DNA of 64,000 nucleotides from an uncultured Flavihumibacter sp. (GTDB lineage Bacteria; Bacteroidota; Bacteroidia; Chitinophagales; Chitinophagaceae). A model generated the notes under the pieces. That model saw only the letters and a list, made by a program, of their open reading frames with translations. It searched no databases and was not told the DNA's origin. The position numbers and the translations under genes are program-made. The DNA is taken from the NCBI GenBank assembly GCA_902168105.1, contig CABHOY010000037.1, positions 1-64,000 on the forward strand. Direction: 5' to 3'. Position 1 is the stretch's first letter. The number at the start of each line of letters is the position of its first letter. Positions 17,658 to 26,027 of this stretch are shown here, in pieces.

Positions 17658-17705
17658 AGATTGCCCGACCTGGTGGTTGTACCGGGTTGGGCAATCTATT
17701 TTTTA
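17658..17705 (+). terminator. Terminator of the COG4315 lipoprotein gene
   Basis: AGATTGCCCGACCTGGT pairs with ACCGGGTTGGGCAATCT (two G-U pairs) around a 6-nt loop, followed by A and a T-rich run. A weaker stem, CTGCCG...CGGCAG, lies just before it. Confidence 0.92.
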
Positions 17706-17754
17706 TTTGCGTAACTCAAAAGTTACATATACATTTGTGTAACTTCAAAGTTAC
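17706..17754 (+). promoter_or_regulatory. Promoter and twin ArsR-type operators of the SRPBCC-ArsR operon
   Basis: TTTG (17706-17709), 20 nt, TACATTTG (17730-17737) is a full Bacteroidota promoter. Two palindromes of the form GTAACT-N4-AGTTAC flank the -7 box: GTAACTcaaaAGTTAC at 17711-17726, inside the spacer, and GTAACTtcaaAGTTAC at 17739-17754, at the start point. Their centres are 28 bp apart. The arrangement would let a bound ArsR dimer block polymerase, so self-repression by the operon's own ArsR gene is inferred. Confidence 0.75.
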
Positions 17755-17758
17755 ATAT

Positions 17759-18235
17759 ATGAAAAGAGACATCAAACTCAAGTGGTTCTATCCACACCCT
17801 GTAGAAACGATATGGGAATGCCTGACCAATCCGGACCTACTGAAGCAGTGGTCACTCGCATCCACCGGTTTTAAAGCAGAAGTGGGCTTCAAATGGATGG
17901 AACAGTCAAAACCACGTCCGAAGATGGACTGGGACGGTAAGATGTATTTTGAGGTACTGGAGGTCGTGCCCTTAGAGAAGCTGTCATATTCCTTCAAAGG
18001 CGGCTCTACAAAGGGAACACCAGCTGAAGGTTTTTATAGTCTTGATACCGTCGTTAACTGGATACTCATACCTAAGGACGGCGGAACAGAACTTCACCTG
18101 GAGCAAACAGGATTCAATGGTATGAAAAATTATATCAGCAGTTTTATCATGGAGATCGGATGGAAGAATAAAGTAGCCAAACGTTTCCAGCAAGCACTTA
18201 CAAAATTTGTCGATGACAGCGCTACAGTTAGATAG
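17759..18235 (+). CDS. SRPBCC (AHSA1/START-like) protein
   Basis: A 158-residue cytosolic protein of the activator-of-Hsp90-ATPase-1-like SRPBCC family, a helix-grip fold that binds hydrophobic ligands. The start MKRDIKLKWFYPHPVETIWE gives the usual opening strand and W-x-x-L-T-N-P-D-L-L-K-Q-W pattern; later come KWMEQSKPRPKMDWDG and TELHLEQTGFNGMKNY. The ATG is 5 bp after the second operator, so the leader is only about 15 nt. The ArsR gene overlaps its 3' end by 23 bp. ArsR-SRPBCC pairs are common and usually self-regulated, but the ligand is seldom known. Confidence 0.85.
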   Translation: MKRDIKLKWFYPHPVETIWECLTNPDLLKQWSLASTGFKAEVGFKWMEQSKPRPKMDWDGKMYFEVLEVVPLEKLSYSFKGGSTKGTPAEGFYSLDTVVNWILIPKDGGTELHLEQTGFNGMKNYISSFIMEIGWKNKVAKRFQQALTKFVDDSATVR

Positions 18236-18554
18236 TTTTCAGGCGATAGCAGATCCCAGCCGGCGCGAGATCCTCTTTATGCTGGCGGGTGATAAAATGT
18301 CTATCAATTCCATTGCGGAACAATTCGATATCAGCCGCCCTGCTATTTCAAAACATATTAAGGTACTACACCAGGCAGGGTTTATCACTTTTGAGGAGAA
18401 AGGCCGGGAAAGGTTTTGCATCCTCCGCCGCGAAGGTTTTGATGAGGTGAAGGAGTGGATCAACTTCTTTGACAATTTCTGGAAAGAACGGTTAAGCAAC
18501 CTGGAAAAGTTCCTGGAGAAAAATCCGGATATCGCAAAGAAGAAGAAATCCTGA
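18213..18554 (+). CDS. ArsR-family transcriptional regulator
   Basis: A 113-residue winged-helix repressor starting MTALQLDSFQAIADPSRREIL. The DNA-binding core is SINSIAEQFDISRPAISKHIKVLHQAGF, and the wing is FEEKGRERFCIL. No cysteine pair typical of metal-sensing ArsR proteins is present, so control by a metal is unlikely. The C-terminal part (WINFFDNFWKERLSNLEKFLE) is the dimer helix of the SRPBCC-linked subgroup. It overlaps the SRPBCC gene by 23 bp and should bind the two palindromes at 17711-17754. The convergent MFS gene ends 11 bp away. Confidence 0.87.
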   Translation: MTALQLDSFQAIADPSRREILFMLAGDKMSINSIAEQFDISRPAISKHIKVLHQAGFITFEEKGRERFCILRREGFDEVKEWINFFDNFWKERLSNLEKFLEKNPDIAKKKKS

Positions 18555-18564
18555 TGCTACCTTT

Positions 18565-19938
18565 CTATGCAACACCGTAAGTCGGCATCAGTTTCTCTGC
18601 TGCCTTTCTTTCCCTGTCTTTCACATATAGTACCGCTACTGCTGCAATGATCATGAATATGCCGCCCATTACCAGGGCGAAGATCGCTTCATTGTGAAAT
18701 ATATGTTTTACGATCAGTCCACCGAAGATGCCGTTCACTATCTGCGGAAAGGTGATGAAGAAATTGAATATCCCCATGTATACGCCTGTTTTATGGGAAG
18801 GGATGACGCCTGACAGGATCGCGTATGGTGTGGACAGGATGCTGCCCCATGCCATACCGATCCCGATCATGGGCCATATAAGCAGGTTTGGATTTTGTAT
18901 AAAATAAAAAGAGATCAGCGATAGACCACCCGCTGTTAAAGAAATAGCATGTGCTGCCCTGCGGGATGTTTTACGGGCTATATACGGTAGTATTAATGCA
19001 TAGATGGCAGATACCGCACTGTAGATACTGAAAAGGAATCCCACTTTATTACCGGCATCTGCAAAGAGCGCAGAAGACGTATCTCCCGGCTGTACTTTAT
19101 AGATGTGCTGCGCTACTGCCGGCGTAGTGAATACCCACATGGAGAACAATGCAAACCAGGAACAGAATTGTACTACGCCCAGTTGTTTCATAGCAGATGG
19201 CATGTTTGAGAAATCTTTCAGGATGGTCCTGATACCTCCTGTATGTGCTTCTGCCGTATGCTCCGGATTGAACTGCGCGAATTCTTCAGGAGAGTATTCC
19301 CTGGAAGTAAAGATAGACCAGAGGATAGTAGCCAGCAACACCAGTGCACCTACGTAAAAGGAATAGATCACATTATCCGGTACAACACCCGGAGCGGCGG
19401 TTTTTGATACTCCGGCATACTCTGCCAGCAGATAAGGCAGGGATGAGCCTAAAACGGCCCCTGCGCCTATCAGGAAAGTTTGTGCTGAGAACCCCTGACT
19501 GCGTTGTTCATCTGGAAGATTGTCTGCCACCAATGCACGAAAAGGTTCCATCGCCACATTGATAGATGCGTCCATCAATGTCAGCATTCCCGCACCGATC
19601 AGTACCGGCGGTAGTAAATAAGCCAGCAGTGAAGAATTGGGCAGCAGCATTAACGCCAGTGCTGTAGCGATCGCGCCCACCAGGAAATAAGGACGGCGGC
19701 GGCCAAGCCTGTTCCAGGTACGGTCACTGTAATGCCCGATAATAGGCTGTACGATCATACCTGTGAGTGGCGCAGCCAGCCAGAATAACGACAGGTGCTC
19801 CACCTCCGCTCCATAGGTTTGAAGGATACGGGATGCATTGCCGTTCTGCAATGCAAACCCGAACTGAATACCGAAAAAGCCCATGCTCATATTCCAGATA
19901 CGTGCAGCAGACAACCGCGGCTTAACCATTCCTTTCAT
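18565..19938 (-). CDS. MFS sugar transporter (maltose-type)
   Basis: A 457-residue protein with twelve predicted membrane helices. The early RIWNMSMGFFGIQFGFALQNGN and the loop GHYSDRTWNRLGRRRPYFL are the marks of the sugar-transporting SLC45-like MFS branch found in Bacteroidota maltose loci. It is the last gene of the maltodextrin operon, 12 bp after the GH65 gene, so it most likely carries maltose or short maltodextrins across the inner membrane to the cytosolic phosphorylase. MVKPRL at 19929 is an alternative start. Confidence 0.88.
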   Translation of the reverse strand: MKGMVKPRLSAARIWNMSMGFFGIQFGFALQNGNASRILQTYGAEVEHLSLFWLAAPLTGMIVQPIIGHYSDRTWNRLGRRRPYFLVGAIATALALMLLPNSSLLAYLLPPVLIGAGMLTLMDASINVAMEPFRALVADNLPDEQRSQGFSAQTFLIGAGAVLGSSLPYLLAEYAGVSKTAAPGVVPDNVIYSFYVGALVLLATILWSIFTSREYSPEEFAQFNPEHTAEAHTGGIRTILKDFSNMPSAMKQLGVVQFCSWFALFSMWVFTTPAVAQHIYKVQPGDTSSALFADAGNKVGFLFSIYSAVSAIYALILPYIARKTSRRAAHAISLTAGGLSLISFYFIQNPNLLIWPMIGIGMAWGSILSTPYAILSGVIPSHKTGVYMGIFNFFITFPQIVNGIFGGLIVKHIFHNEAIFALVMGGIFMIIAAVAVLYVKDRERKAAEKLMPTYGVA

Positions 19939-19950
19939 GGGATAAATATT

Positions 19951-22275
19951 TTAATTGACTAAGTTTCCTTGTTTTGTCGTCACCGTTTTTCCTGCCGGTA
20001 CCTGCACCGGTTCTCCATAAACGAGCACTGTAATATCTTCCGCAGATCCATTCTCTATATTTACTCCCTGCTGACTCACTTTTATTTTCAGTACGCGTCC
20101 TCTGAAACGGATGTTGAAAGCAAAAGACTGCCATTTACCAGGCAGGAACGGCGTAAACTGTAACTGCCCATCTCTTACACGCATTCCGGCAAAACCTTCC
20201 ACCACGCTCATCCAGGTACCTGCCATAGATGTGATGTGCAAACCGTCTTCCGTGTCATTGTTATAATCATCGAGGTCTAGACGGGAAGTACGCAGGTAAA
20301 AATCATGCGCACGCTGTTCATCGCCCAGCTTCGCCGCTAATATCGCATGTACGCAGGGCGATAACGAACTTTCATGTACTGTGCGTGGCTCGTAGAAATC
20401 AAAGTTACGGCGCAGCGTGTCCATGTCGTACCGGTCTTCCAGGAAGTATAATCCCTGCAATACGTCCGCCTGTTTGATGTAACACGAACGCAGGATGCGG
20501 TCCCAGCTCCACTTCTGGTTCAATGGTCTCTGAGCAGGGTCCAGATCTTTCACGAGGATCTGTTCCTTGTCCATATACCCATCTTGTTGAAGGAATATGC
20601 CCAATTGTTCATCCACGGCGTAATACATGTTATCGATGATATGCTGCCATTTTGCTGTTTCTTTTTCAGTATCAAAAGATGTCTGTTGCAGGATAGCCGC
20701 GTACCTGTCGGGAGCACTGTCCCTTACCTGTTGCGACGCCTCAATGGCATATTGCAGGCACCAGGTAGCCATTGTGCTGGTGTACCAGTTATTGTTCACA
20801 TTGTTCTCATATTCATTCGGACCTGTTACGCCCAGCATTACATACTGATTGCGGGCCTCACTCCAGTTCACCCGTTGTGACCAGAAGCGGGCGATACCGA
20901 TCAGCACTTCCAGTCCGTATTCTGCCAGGTAGCCTTCATCTCCCGTATAACGAATGTAGTTGAAAATGGCAAAAGCGATAGCCGCATTACGGTGAATTTC
21001 TTCGAATGTGATCTCCCATTCGTTGTGACATTCCTCTCCATTCATTGTCACCATTGGGTATAGCGCCGCACCATTGTTAAAGCCGAGTTTAGCGGCATTC
21101 TCAATGGCCTTTCCCAGTTGTTTGTAACGGTAAATGAGCAGATTCCTTGCTACCTGCTGATCGGCTGTAGCGAGGTAAAAAGGAATGCAGTAAGCTTCCG
21201 TGTCCCAATAAGTAGATCCGCCATATTTCTCACCGGTAAACCCTTTGGGGCCGATGTTCAGACGGGCATCTTCACCCGTATAGGTCTGGTTGAGCTGGAA
21301 GATATTGAAGCGGATACCCTGTTGTGCAGCAGGATCGCCTTCTATGATGATATCACTTTCTTTCCATTTCAGCGCCCATGCAGCAGCCTGCTCAGCCAGC
21401 ATCATATCAAAACCTTTCGCAGCCGCTCTGCTTACAGCTGTTTCACAATTGTTATCCAGTGCAGCGACTGCATGATTTTCTGAAGAAAGATTAGCCGCAT
21501 ATTTATAGATAATTGTTTCCTGGTTACGTGTCATGAAGACAGAAGCACTGCCACCTACATACTTTTCCCTCCCTTCGGGAGTGACCGTCAGCTGTAAGGG
21601 TTTACCATCCTGATGTATACTGAACTGCATACCGGTACATACCTGGAAACCGGTCTTCTTTGTTTTCAATGTCAGGTAAGCGCTATTGCCCTCTACATGA
21701 GCGTTTATCTCATCCCAGAACTTCTCGTCATAATTGGCATCCTGGTTCTTTATATCGCCATCTATGTAAGCCGTGACCTGTAATGTACCATCAAAGTTAA
21801 GTGGTGTGATACTATAACAGATCGCACCTGTTTCATCATCTACAATACTGCAAAAGCGGGTGGCTACAACGCGCACCTGTTTCCCACCGGATAAAACAGC
21901 AGTAAATGAGCGCTGTAAATACCCTTCCTGCATGTTCAATACACGACGGAAATCGCTGACCTGCGCAGTATGCAGGTCCAGCACTTCATTATCAATACGT
22001 ATATCAATACCGATCCAGTTGGCGGCATTCAATACTTTGGCGAAATATTCCGGGTAACCGTTCTTCCACCAGCCTACACGGGTCTTATCGGGATAATACA
22101 CGCCAGCTACGTAGTTGCCCTGCAGCGTCTCTCCTGAATAGGTCTCTTCAAAGTTGGCGCGCTGTCCCATACGGCCGTTGCCCAGGCTGAATATGCTCTC
22201 GGAGATCTTATTGTAATGTGGCACAAAACCCTCTTCGATGATGTTCCACCCGTCTATTTTAATGTATTGTTTCAT
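19951..22275 (-). CDS. GH65 maltose phosphorylase
   Basis: A 774-residue cytosolic glycoside phosphorylase converting maltose and phosphate to glucose and beta-D-glucose-1-phosphate. The start is MKQYIKIDGWNIIEEGF. The N-terminal beta-sandwich holds LGNGRMGQRANFEE, and the central (alpha/alpha)6 barrel has GGSTYWDTEAYCIPFYL and the catalytic acid in TGPNEYENNVNNNWYTS (Glu488). No signal peptide. It lies between beta-phosphoglucomutase, which uses its product, and the MFS transporter, which fits maltose rather than trehalose or kojibiose as substrate. Those alternatives cannot be fully excluded. Confidence 0.9.
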   Translation of the reverse strand: MKQYIKIDGWNIIEEGFVPHYNKISESIFSLGNGRMGQRANFEETYSGETLQGNYVAGVYYPDKTRVGWWKNGYPEYFAKVLNAANWIGIDIRIDNEVLDLHTAQVSDFRRVLNMQEGYLQRSFTAVLSGGKQVRVVATRFCSIVDDETGAICYSITPLNFDGTLQVTAYIDGDIKNQDANYDEKFWDEINAHVEGNSAYLTLKTKKTGFQVCTGMQFSIHQDGKPLQLTVTPEGREKYVGGSASVFMTRNQETIIYKYAANLSSENHAVAALDNNCETAVSRAAAKGFDMMLAEQAAAWALKWKESDIIIEGDPAAQQGIRFNIFQLNQTYTGEDARLNIGPKGFTGEKYGGSTYWDTEAYCIPFYLATADQQVARNLLIYRYKQLGKAIENAAKLGFNNGAALYPMVTMNGEECHNEWEITFEEIHRNAAIAFAIFNYIRYTGDEGYLAEYGLEVLIGIARFWSQRVNWSEARNQYVMLGVTGPNEYENNVNNNWYTSTMATWCLQYAIEASQQVRDSAPDRYAAILQQTSFDTEKETAKWQHIIDNMYYAVDEQLGIFLQQDGYMDKEQILVKDLDPAQRPLNQKWSWDRILRSCYIKQADVLQGLYFLEDRYDMDTLRRNFDFYEPRTVHESSLSPCVHAILAAKLGDEQRAHDFYLRTSRLDLDDYNNDTEDGLHITSMAGTWMSVVEGFAGMRVRDGQLQFTPFLPGKWQSFAFNIRFRGRVLKIKVSQQGVNIENGSAEDITVLVYGEPVQVPAGKTVTTKQGNLVN

Positions 22276-22318
22276 GACTCTTACTAATGGCACCGTTTTG
22301 CAAATGCAAAGGCATTTT

Positions 22319-22981
22319 TTATTTTGCGTTGTATAAATTGGTCAGTATTCGAATATCGATCTCCTGCAGGTTTTCGACGACCAGGTCAGCTTCATGCAAC
22401 ACCTTCTTCTCTCCTATGCCCACGACTTTCATCCCTCCTGCTTTGGCTGCCTGTACACCTGCAATGGCATCTTCAAAAACGATGCAACTCGCAGGAGATA
22501 CGCCTAAGGCCTCCGCTCCCTTCAGAAATACCTCCGGGTCCGGTTTTGAGGCAGATACCATGTTGCCGTCTATTACCACATCAAACAAAGGCAGGATGCC
22601 CACCTTTTCCAGTATGACGCCTGCATTTTTACTGGCCGATCCGAGGGCGGTTTTTATACCGGCCGCCCGCAGACTTTCAAGTAATTCTTTTGCACCTGGC
22701 AGGATCTCATCCGGCGTCATATGATGCACCATGTCCACATACCAGTCATTCTTCCGGGTGGCCAGTTCGTGTTGTTCTGCCGGAGATTTTTCCATACCGC
22801 CCCACCCCAGGATAAGCTCCAGAGACTGTACCCGGCTGATGCCTTTCAGCTTTTCATTCTGTGCTTCTGTAAAACTGAATCCCAGTTCGTTGGCTAGTCT
22901 TTTCCAGGCTTTGAAATGATAGACTGCTGTATCTACTATTACGCCGTCAAGATCAAAAATGCATGCTGCTATTCCTTGCAT
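22319..22981 (-). CDS. pgmB: Beta-phosphoglucomutase
   Basis: A 220-residue HAD-superfamily enzyme that turns beta-D-glucose-1-phosphate into glucose-6-phosphate. The nucleophile and acid/base aspartates lie in FDLDGVIVDTA (Asp10 and Asp12). The cap domain has KLKGISRVQSLELIL, motif II is GSASKNA, and motif IV is VFEDAIAGVQAAKAGGMK. It lies between the GH13 and GH65 genes with short gaps and completes the maltose phosphorolysis route. Confidence 0.93.
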   Translation of the reverse strand: MQGIAACIFDLDGVIVDTAVYHFKAWKRLANELGFSFTEAQNEKLKGISRVQSLELILGWGGMEKSPAEQHELATRKNDWYVDMVHHMTPDEILPGAKELLESLRAAGIKTALGSASKNAGVILEKVGILPLFDVVIDGNMVSASKPDPEVFLKGAEALGVSPASCIVFEDAIAGVQAAKAGGMKVVGIGEKKVLHEADLVVENLQEIDIRILTNLYNAK

Positions 22982-23007
22982 ATATTCAGGTAAATCGTTT
23001 ATTAATG

Positions 23008-24867
23008 TTATCGCTGCAACTCCATCACAATTGTGCTCTCTGCCGGAATACGAAGGCTGTCTGACAGGCTGAAAATATCTCCCGAGATCACATCCTTTGC
23101 GCGGGAGAAACCAGTGGTCCTTTCTGTAAACCTGACAGGAGATAATGCGATCTCTTTTGCATTTGGGTTCAGTACGATCATCACGGTCTTTTCCGCATTG
23201 TAACGGAAATAAGTGTAGACATTATCCTGCGGGATGTATTGCATCAGTTTCCCTGTTTGCAGCACGGGGTTATTCTTCCTGTAGTTAGCCAGTTTGCTGA
23301 CATAATCATGCAGCTCATTCTCTTCCGCATTGCGACCGGCGGCAGTGAATTTATTCAGCGTATCGCCGGCCCATCCGCCTTTGAAGTCTTCCCGCACAAG
23401 TCCATCCGGGTTGCTGAAATTCTTCATGCCGATCTCGGCGCCGTAATACAGTTGCGGAATGCCCCGGGTGGTCATTAACCAGGCCAGCGCTGCTTTGTAT
23501 TTGTTCTTATTACCGTTCACTACAGAGTAAAAGCGGCTCAAGTCATGATTGTCGAGGAACACCACATTACGCATTGGGTCCTGGTACTGATAATCCTGCA
23601 CCAGTGTAGCGTAAAGCTTTACAACACCATCGTCCCATCCCGGCTTCTCATTCAGGGCGGCGCCAATAGCCCAGAGGCTCTGGAAATCGGTAGTGCCAGG
23701 CAACTGCGTATCGAAGCCCCTGTTTACGGTATTCCCCTGGGTAAAAAAGACCTGTTCCGGACCGCTGTGTACCCATACCTCACCAAAGAAGGTAAAGCCC
23801 GGATATGCAGCTTTAATGGCCTTTCCCCATTCTGACATAAAATCGGCGTCGTTATACGGGTAGGTGTCCAGACGGAAAGCGTCCACGCGGGCATACTCTA
23901 TCCACCAGATATGACTTTGTGTAAAGTACCTGCGTACATATGGGTTAGACTGGTCCATGTCAGGCATATGCAAGTCAAACCAACCCTCGGTCATCAGCTT
24001 CCTGTCGGCAGCTGCACTGTAGGGGTCCATCAGGGGAGCCGCCCTGAAATTGGAACGGGTGAATGCCGGCCATTGATGTACCCAGTTTTTCATAGGCAGG
24101 TCTTTCATGGTCCAGTGCTGACTGCCGATGTGATTGTGCACCAGGTCCTGCACCAGTTTCATACCACGCTTATGCAGGCTGTCGGCCAGTCGTTTGTATA
24201 GTTCATTGGAACCGAAACGCGGATCAATGCGATAGTTTTCTGTAGCCGCGTACCCATGATAGGAAGCCGCAGGCTGATCGTTTGTGATCAGGGGCGTCAT
24301 CCACAATGCGGTCACTCCCAGCGACTGCAGGTATCCCAAATGATCAATGATACCTTGTATATCGCCGCCATGACGTTTATACATGGAATCCCTGCTCAAG
24401 GATGTTTCCTGCATCCCTTTGATGATATCATTGCTTTTATCGCCATTGGCAAAACGGTCAGGCATGATCAGATACACCAGGTCACTGCTGTTCACGCCCT
24501 GCGCCTTCATACTTTCTTCCCGCTTCTTCAGTTCATACTGATAAACAAGGTCCTTCTGCCCTTTCTGTCTGAACACAATGGGGAATGTTCCTGGAACTGC
24601 AGAAGAAGAGATATTGATATCAACGAATAAATAATTCGGGTTTTCTACTTTATGGACTTCCCCCAATGTTACACCAGGGTAGCTGACAACTACTTCACGT
24701 GTGGCTATCTTATCTCCATGTACGATCAGCTGCACCATTGGGTCTTGCATGCCTGTCCACCAGAAGGCGGGCTCTATCCTTTCCAGTTTGGGTATCTGGG
24801 CTATGGATGCATAGATAGTAGTCAGCACCAGGATAACGGTCAATAACATTCTTTTCGTCTGTAACAT
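23008..24867 (-). CDS. GH13 neopullulanase/cyclomaltodextrinase-like enzyme (SusA-type)
   Basis: A 619-residue exported alpha-glucan hydrolase. A signal peptide ends near IYASIAQ. A beta-sandwich N-domain (about 25-120, with RIEPAFWWTGMQDPMVQL) precedes the catalytic barrel, which starts at VYLIMPDRFANGD. GH13 regions seen are DLVHNHIG, the nucleophile in DAFRLDTYPY (about residue 330), the acid in FFGEVWVHS (about 360) and the stabiliser in FLDNHDLSRF (about 440). It probably cuts maltodextrins in the periplasm for the maltose transporter. An intra-operon hairpin (24896-24928) separates it from susE. Confidence 0.92.
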   Translation of the reverse strand: MLQTKRMLLTVILVLTTIYASIAQIPKLERIEPAFWWTGMQDPMVQLIVHGDKIATREVVVSYPGVTLGEVHKVENPNYLFVDINISSSAVPGTFPIVFRQKGQKDLVYQYELKKREESMKAQGVNSSDLVYLIMPDRFANGDKSNDIIKGMQETSLSRDSMYKRHGGDIQGIIDHLGYLQSLGVTALWMTPLITNDQPAASYHGYAATENYRIDPRFGSNELYKRLADSLHKRGMKLVQDLVHNHIGSQHWTMKDLPMKNWVHQWPAFTRSNFRAAPLMDPYSAAADRKLMTEGWFDLHMPDMDQSNPYVRRYFTQSHIWWIEYARVDAFRLDTYPYNDADFMSEWGKAIKAAYPGFTFFGEVWVHSGPEQVFFTQGNTVNRGFDTQLPGTTDFQSLWAIGAALNEKPGWDDGVVKLYATLVQDYQYQDPMRNVVFLDNHDLSRFYSVVNGNKNKYKAALAWLMTTRGIPQLYYGAEIGMKNFSNPDGLVREDFKGGWAGDTLNKFTAAGRNAEENELHDYVSKLANYRKNNPVLQTGKLMQYIPQDNVYTYFRYNAEKTVMIVLNPNAKEIALSPVRFTERTTGFSRAKDVISGDIFSLSDSLRIPAESTIVMELQR

Positions 24868-24895
24868 GCGTATTGAGTCTTCTGTTGTTTAAGAT

Positions 24896-24928
24896 AATGC
24901 AGCCCGGCAGATTGGACCGGGCTGCATT
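24896..24928. terminator. Intra-operon hairpin between susE-like and GH13 genes
   Basis: AATGCAGCCCGG pairs perfectly with CCGGGCTGCATT over a 9-nt loop. The plus strand has five T after it, while the minus (operon) strand has only ATTATCTT. It may act as a partial terminator or an mRNA-stabilising end for the susCDE part. Confidence 0.65.
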
Positions 24929-24948
24929 TTTCATGCAATCATTCCATC

Positions 24949-25986
24949 CTATAAAGCAAGTGTGTAAATGTAGTTGCCTGGATTGTTCAGGTCCATTGTA
25001 ATAGTGTATGTTCCCGCTGTTTCGATAGCAATGGCGCCGGCACTACCAGCAGTCAGCACGCCGTTATTATCATCATCACTCAGGGCGACCATGTTGGCGT
25101 TGTTTGCCCTGAAGTAGAAGTTACCTGCCTGCAGCGTAGTTGTAACGCTCCATTTTTTAGTCGCTGCATTGAAGGTCATCGCCTTGTCCGCCCCACCTGT
25201 AGCACTACCGGTAATACTCCAGGTAGTGTTTGTTAGCGACCAGCTCAATGTGTTCAGATTAGCCGTTAAGCGGTAATAACCAGCCTCCGTTGCCTTCATA
25301 TTATTACTCCCATTTGACACCATAACACCACCGCCGCCATCACCGTAATTGACATCCCAACTCTTGGCAGCGGCCACTTTAAACTCTGTATTAGCATCGG
25401 GAAAATAGAGGTAACCTTCATATACTTTATCGCTGTTCACAGAAGCCAGCGCGCCAAGACGCGGATCATCGAAAGACCATCCTTCATATGCGCCAGGCAC
25501 ATACACATAAGGATATACTTTCGGCACATAGTATGGTGTAACGGTCAGCAGTACACTGTCAGAATACACTTCATCACCGACAGTGTCTACGGCAGCTTTT
25601 ACACGGATCACCAACTCATGCTGACGACCAGCGGCCAGTCCCATATTGTTGATGACCTGGTTCAGCGCCGCAACGGTAAATGTTTTGTTCAGGCTATTAT
25701 TTGCACTGAAGGCTTCTGCGGCCTCTCTGAAACCATTGCCTTTTTCATCGATCTGTAAGGTGTAGTTTACGATGGCCCTGTATCCCCAGTCGGCGGAGGC
25801 TGTCCAGGAATAAGTTACCGCATCTTCTCCGGCGGTAGCTTCTGAAAAAGCAAACTCGGTGGCCGTAGCGGAAAACGCAGGTGTGGTACCTGTCTTCACC
25901 TGTGTAAAGCTGTTTTGTTTTTCGCAGGAGAGTAGACCTATCACACAAAAGCTTCCTGCTATTAATTTATTCAACCAGGCATTCAT
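24949..25986 (-). CDS. SusE/SusF-like outer-membrane starch-binding lipoprotein
   Basis: A 345-residue lipoprotein (signal MNAWLNKLIAGSFCVIGLLS then Cys21). The first part (about 35-165) is the SusE N-terminal Ig-like domain, seen in the alternation FAFSEATAGEDAVTYSWTAS and LNQVINNMGLAAG. The second part has two starch-binding modules: VPGAYEGWSFDDPRLGALAS with the usual aromatic glycan contact, and the closing WSVTTTLQAGNFYFRANN. It follows susD and helps hold maltodextrin on the cell surface. Confidence 0.88.
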   Translation of the reverse strand: MNAWLNKLIAGSFCVIGLLSCEKQNSFTQVKTGTTPAFSATATEFAFSEATAGEDAVTYSWTASADWGYRAIVNYTLQIDEKGNGFREAAEAFSANNSLNKTFTVAALNQVINNMGLAAGRQHELVIRVKAAVDTVGDEVYSDSVLLTVTPYYVPKVYPYVYVPGAYEGWSFDDPRLGALASVNSDKVYEGYLYFPDANTEFKVAAAKSWDVNYGDGGGGVMVSNGSNNMKATEAGYYRLTANLNTLSWSLTNTTWSITGSATGGADKAMTFNAATKKWSVTTTLQAGNFYFRANNANMVALSDDDNNGVLTAGSAGAIAIETAGTYTITMDLNNPGNYIYTLAL

Positions 25987-26027
25987 GATGCGAGTATTTT
26001 GATATTGTGGTTAAATGCTGTTTGCGA

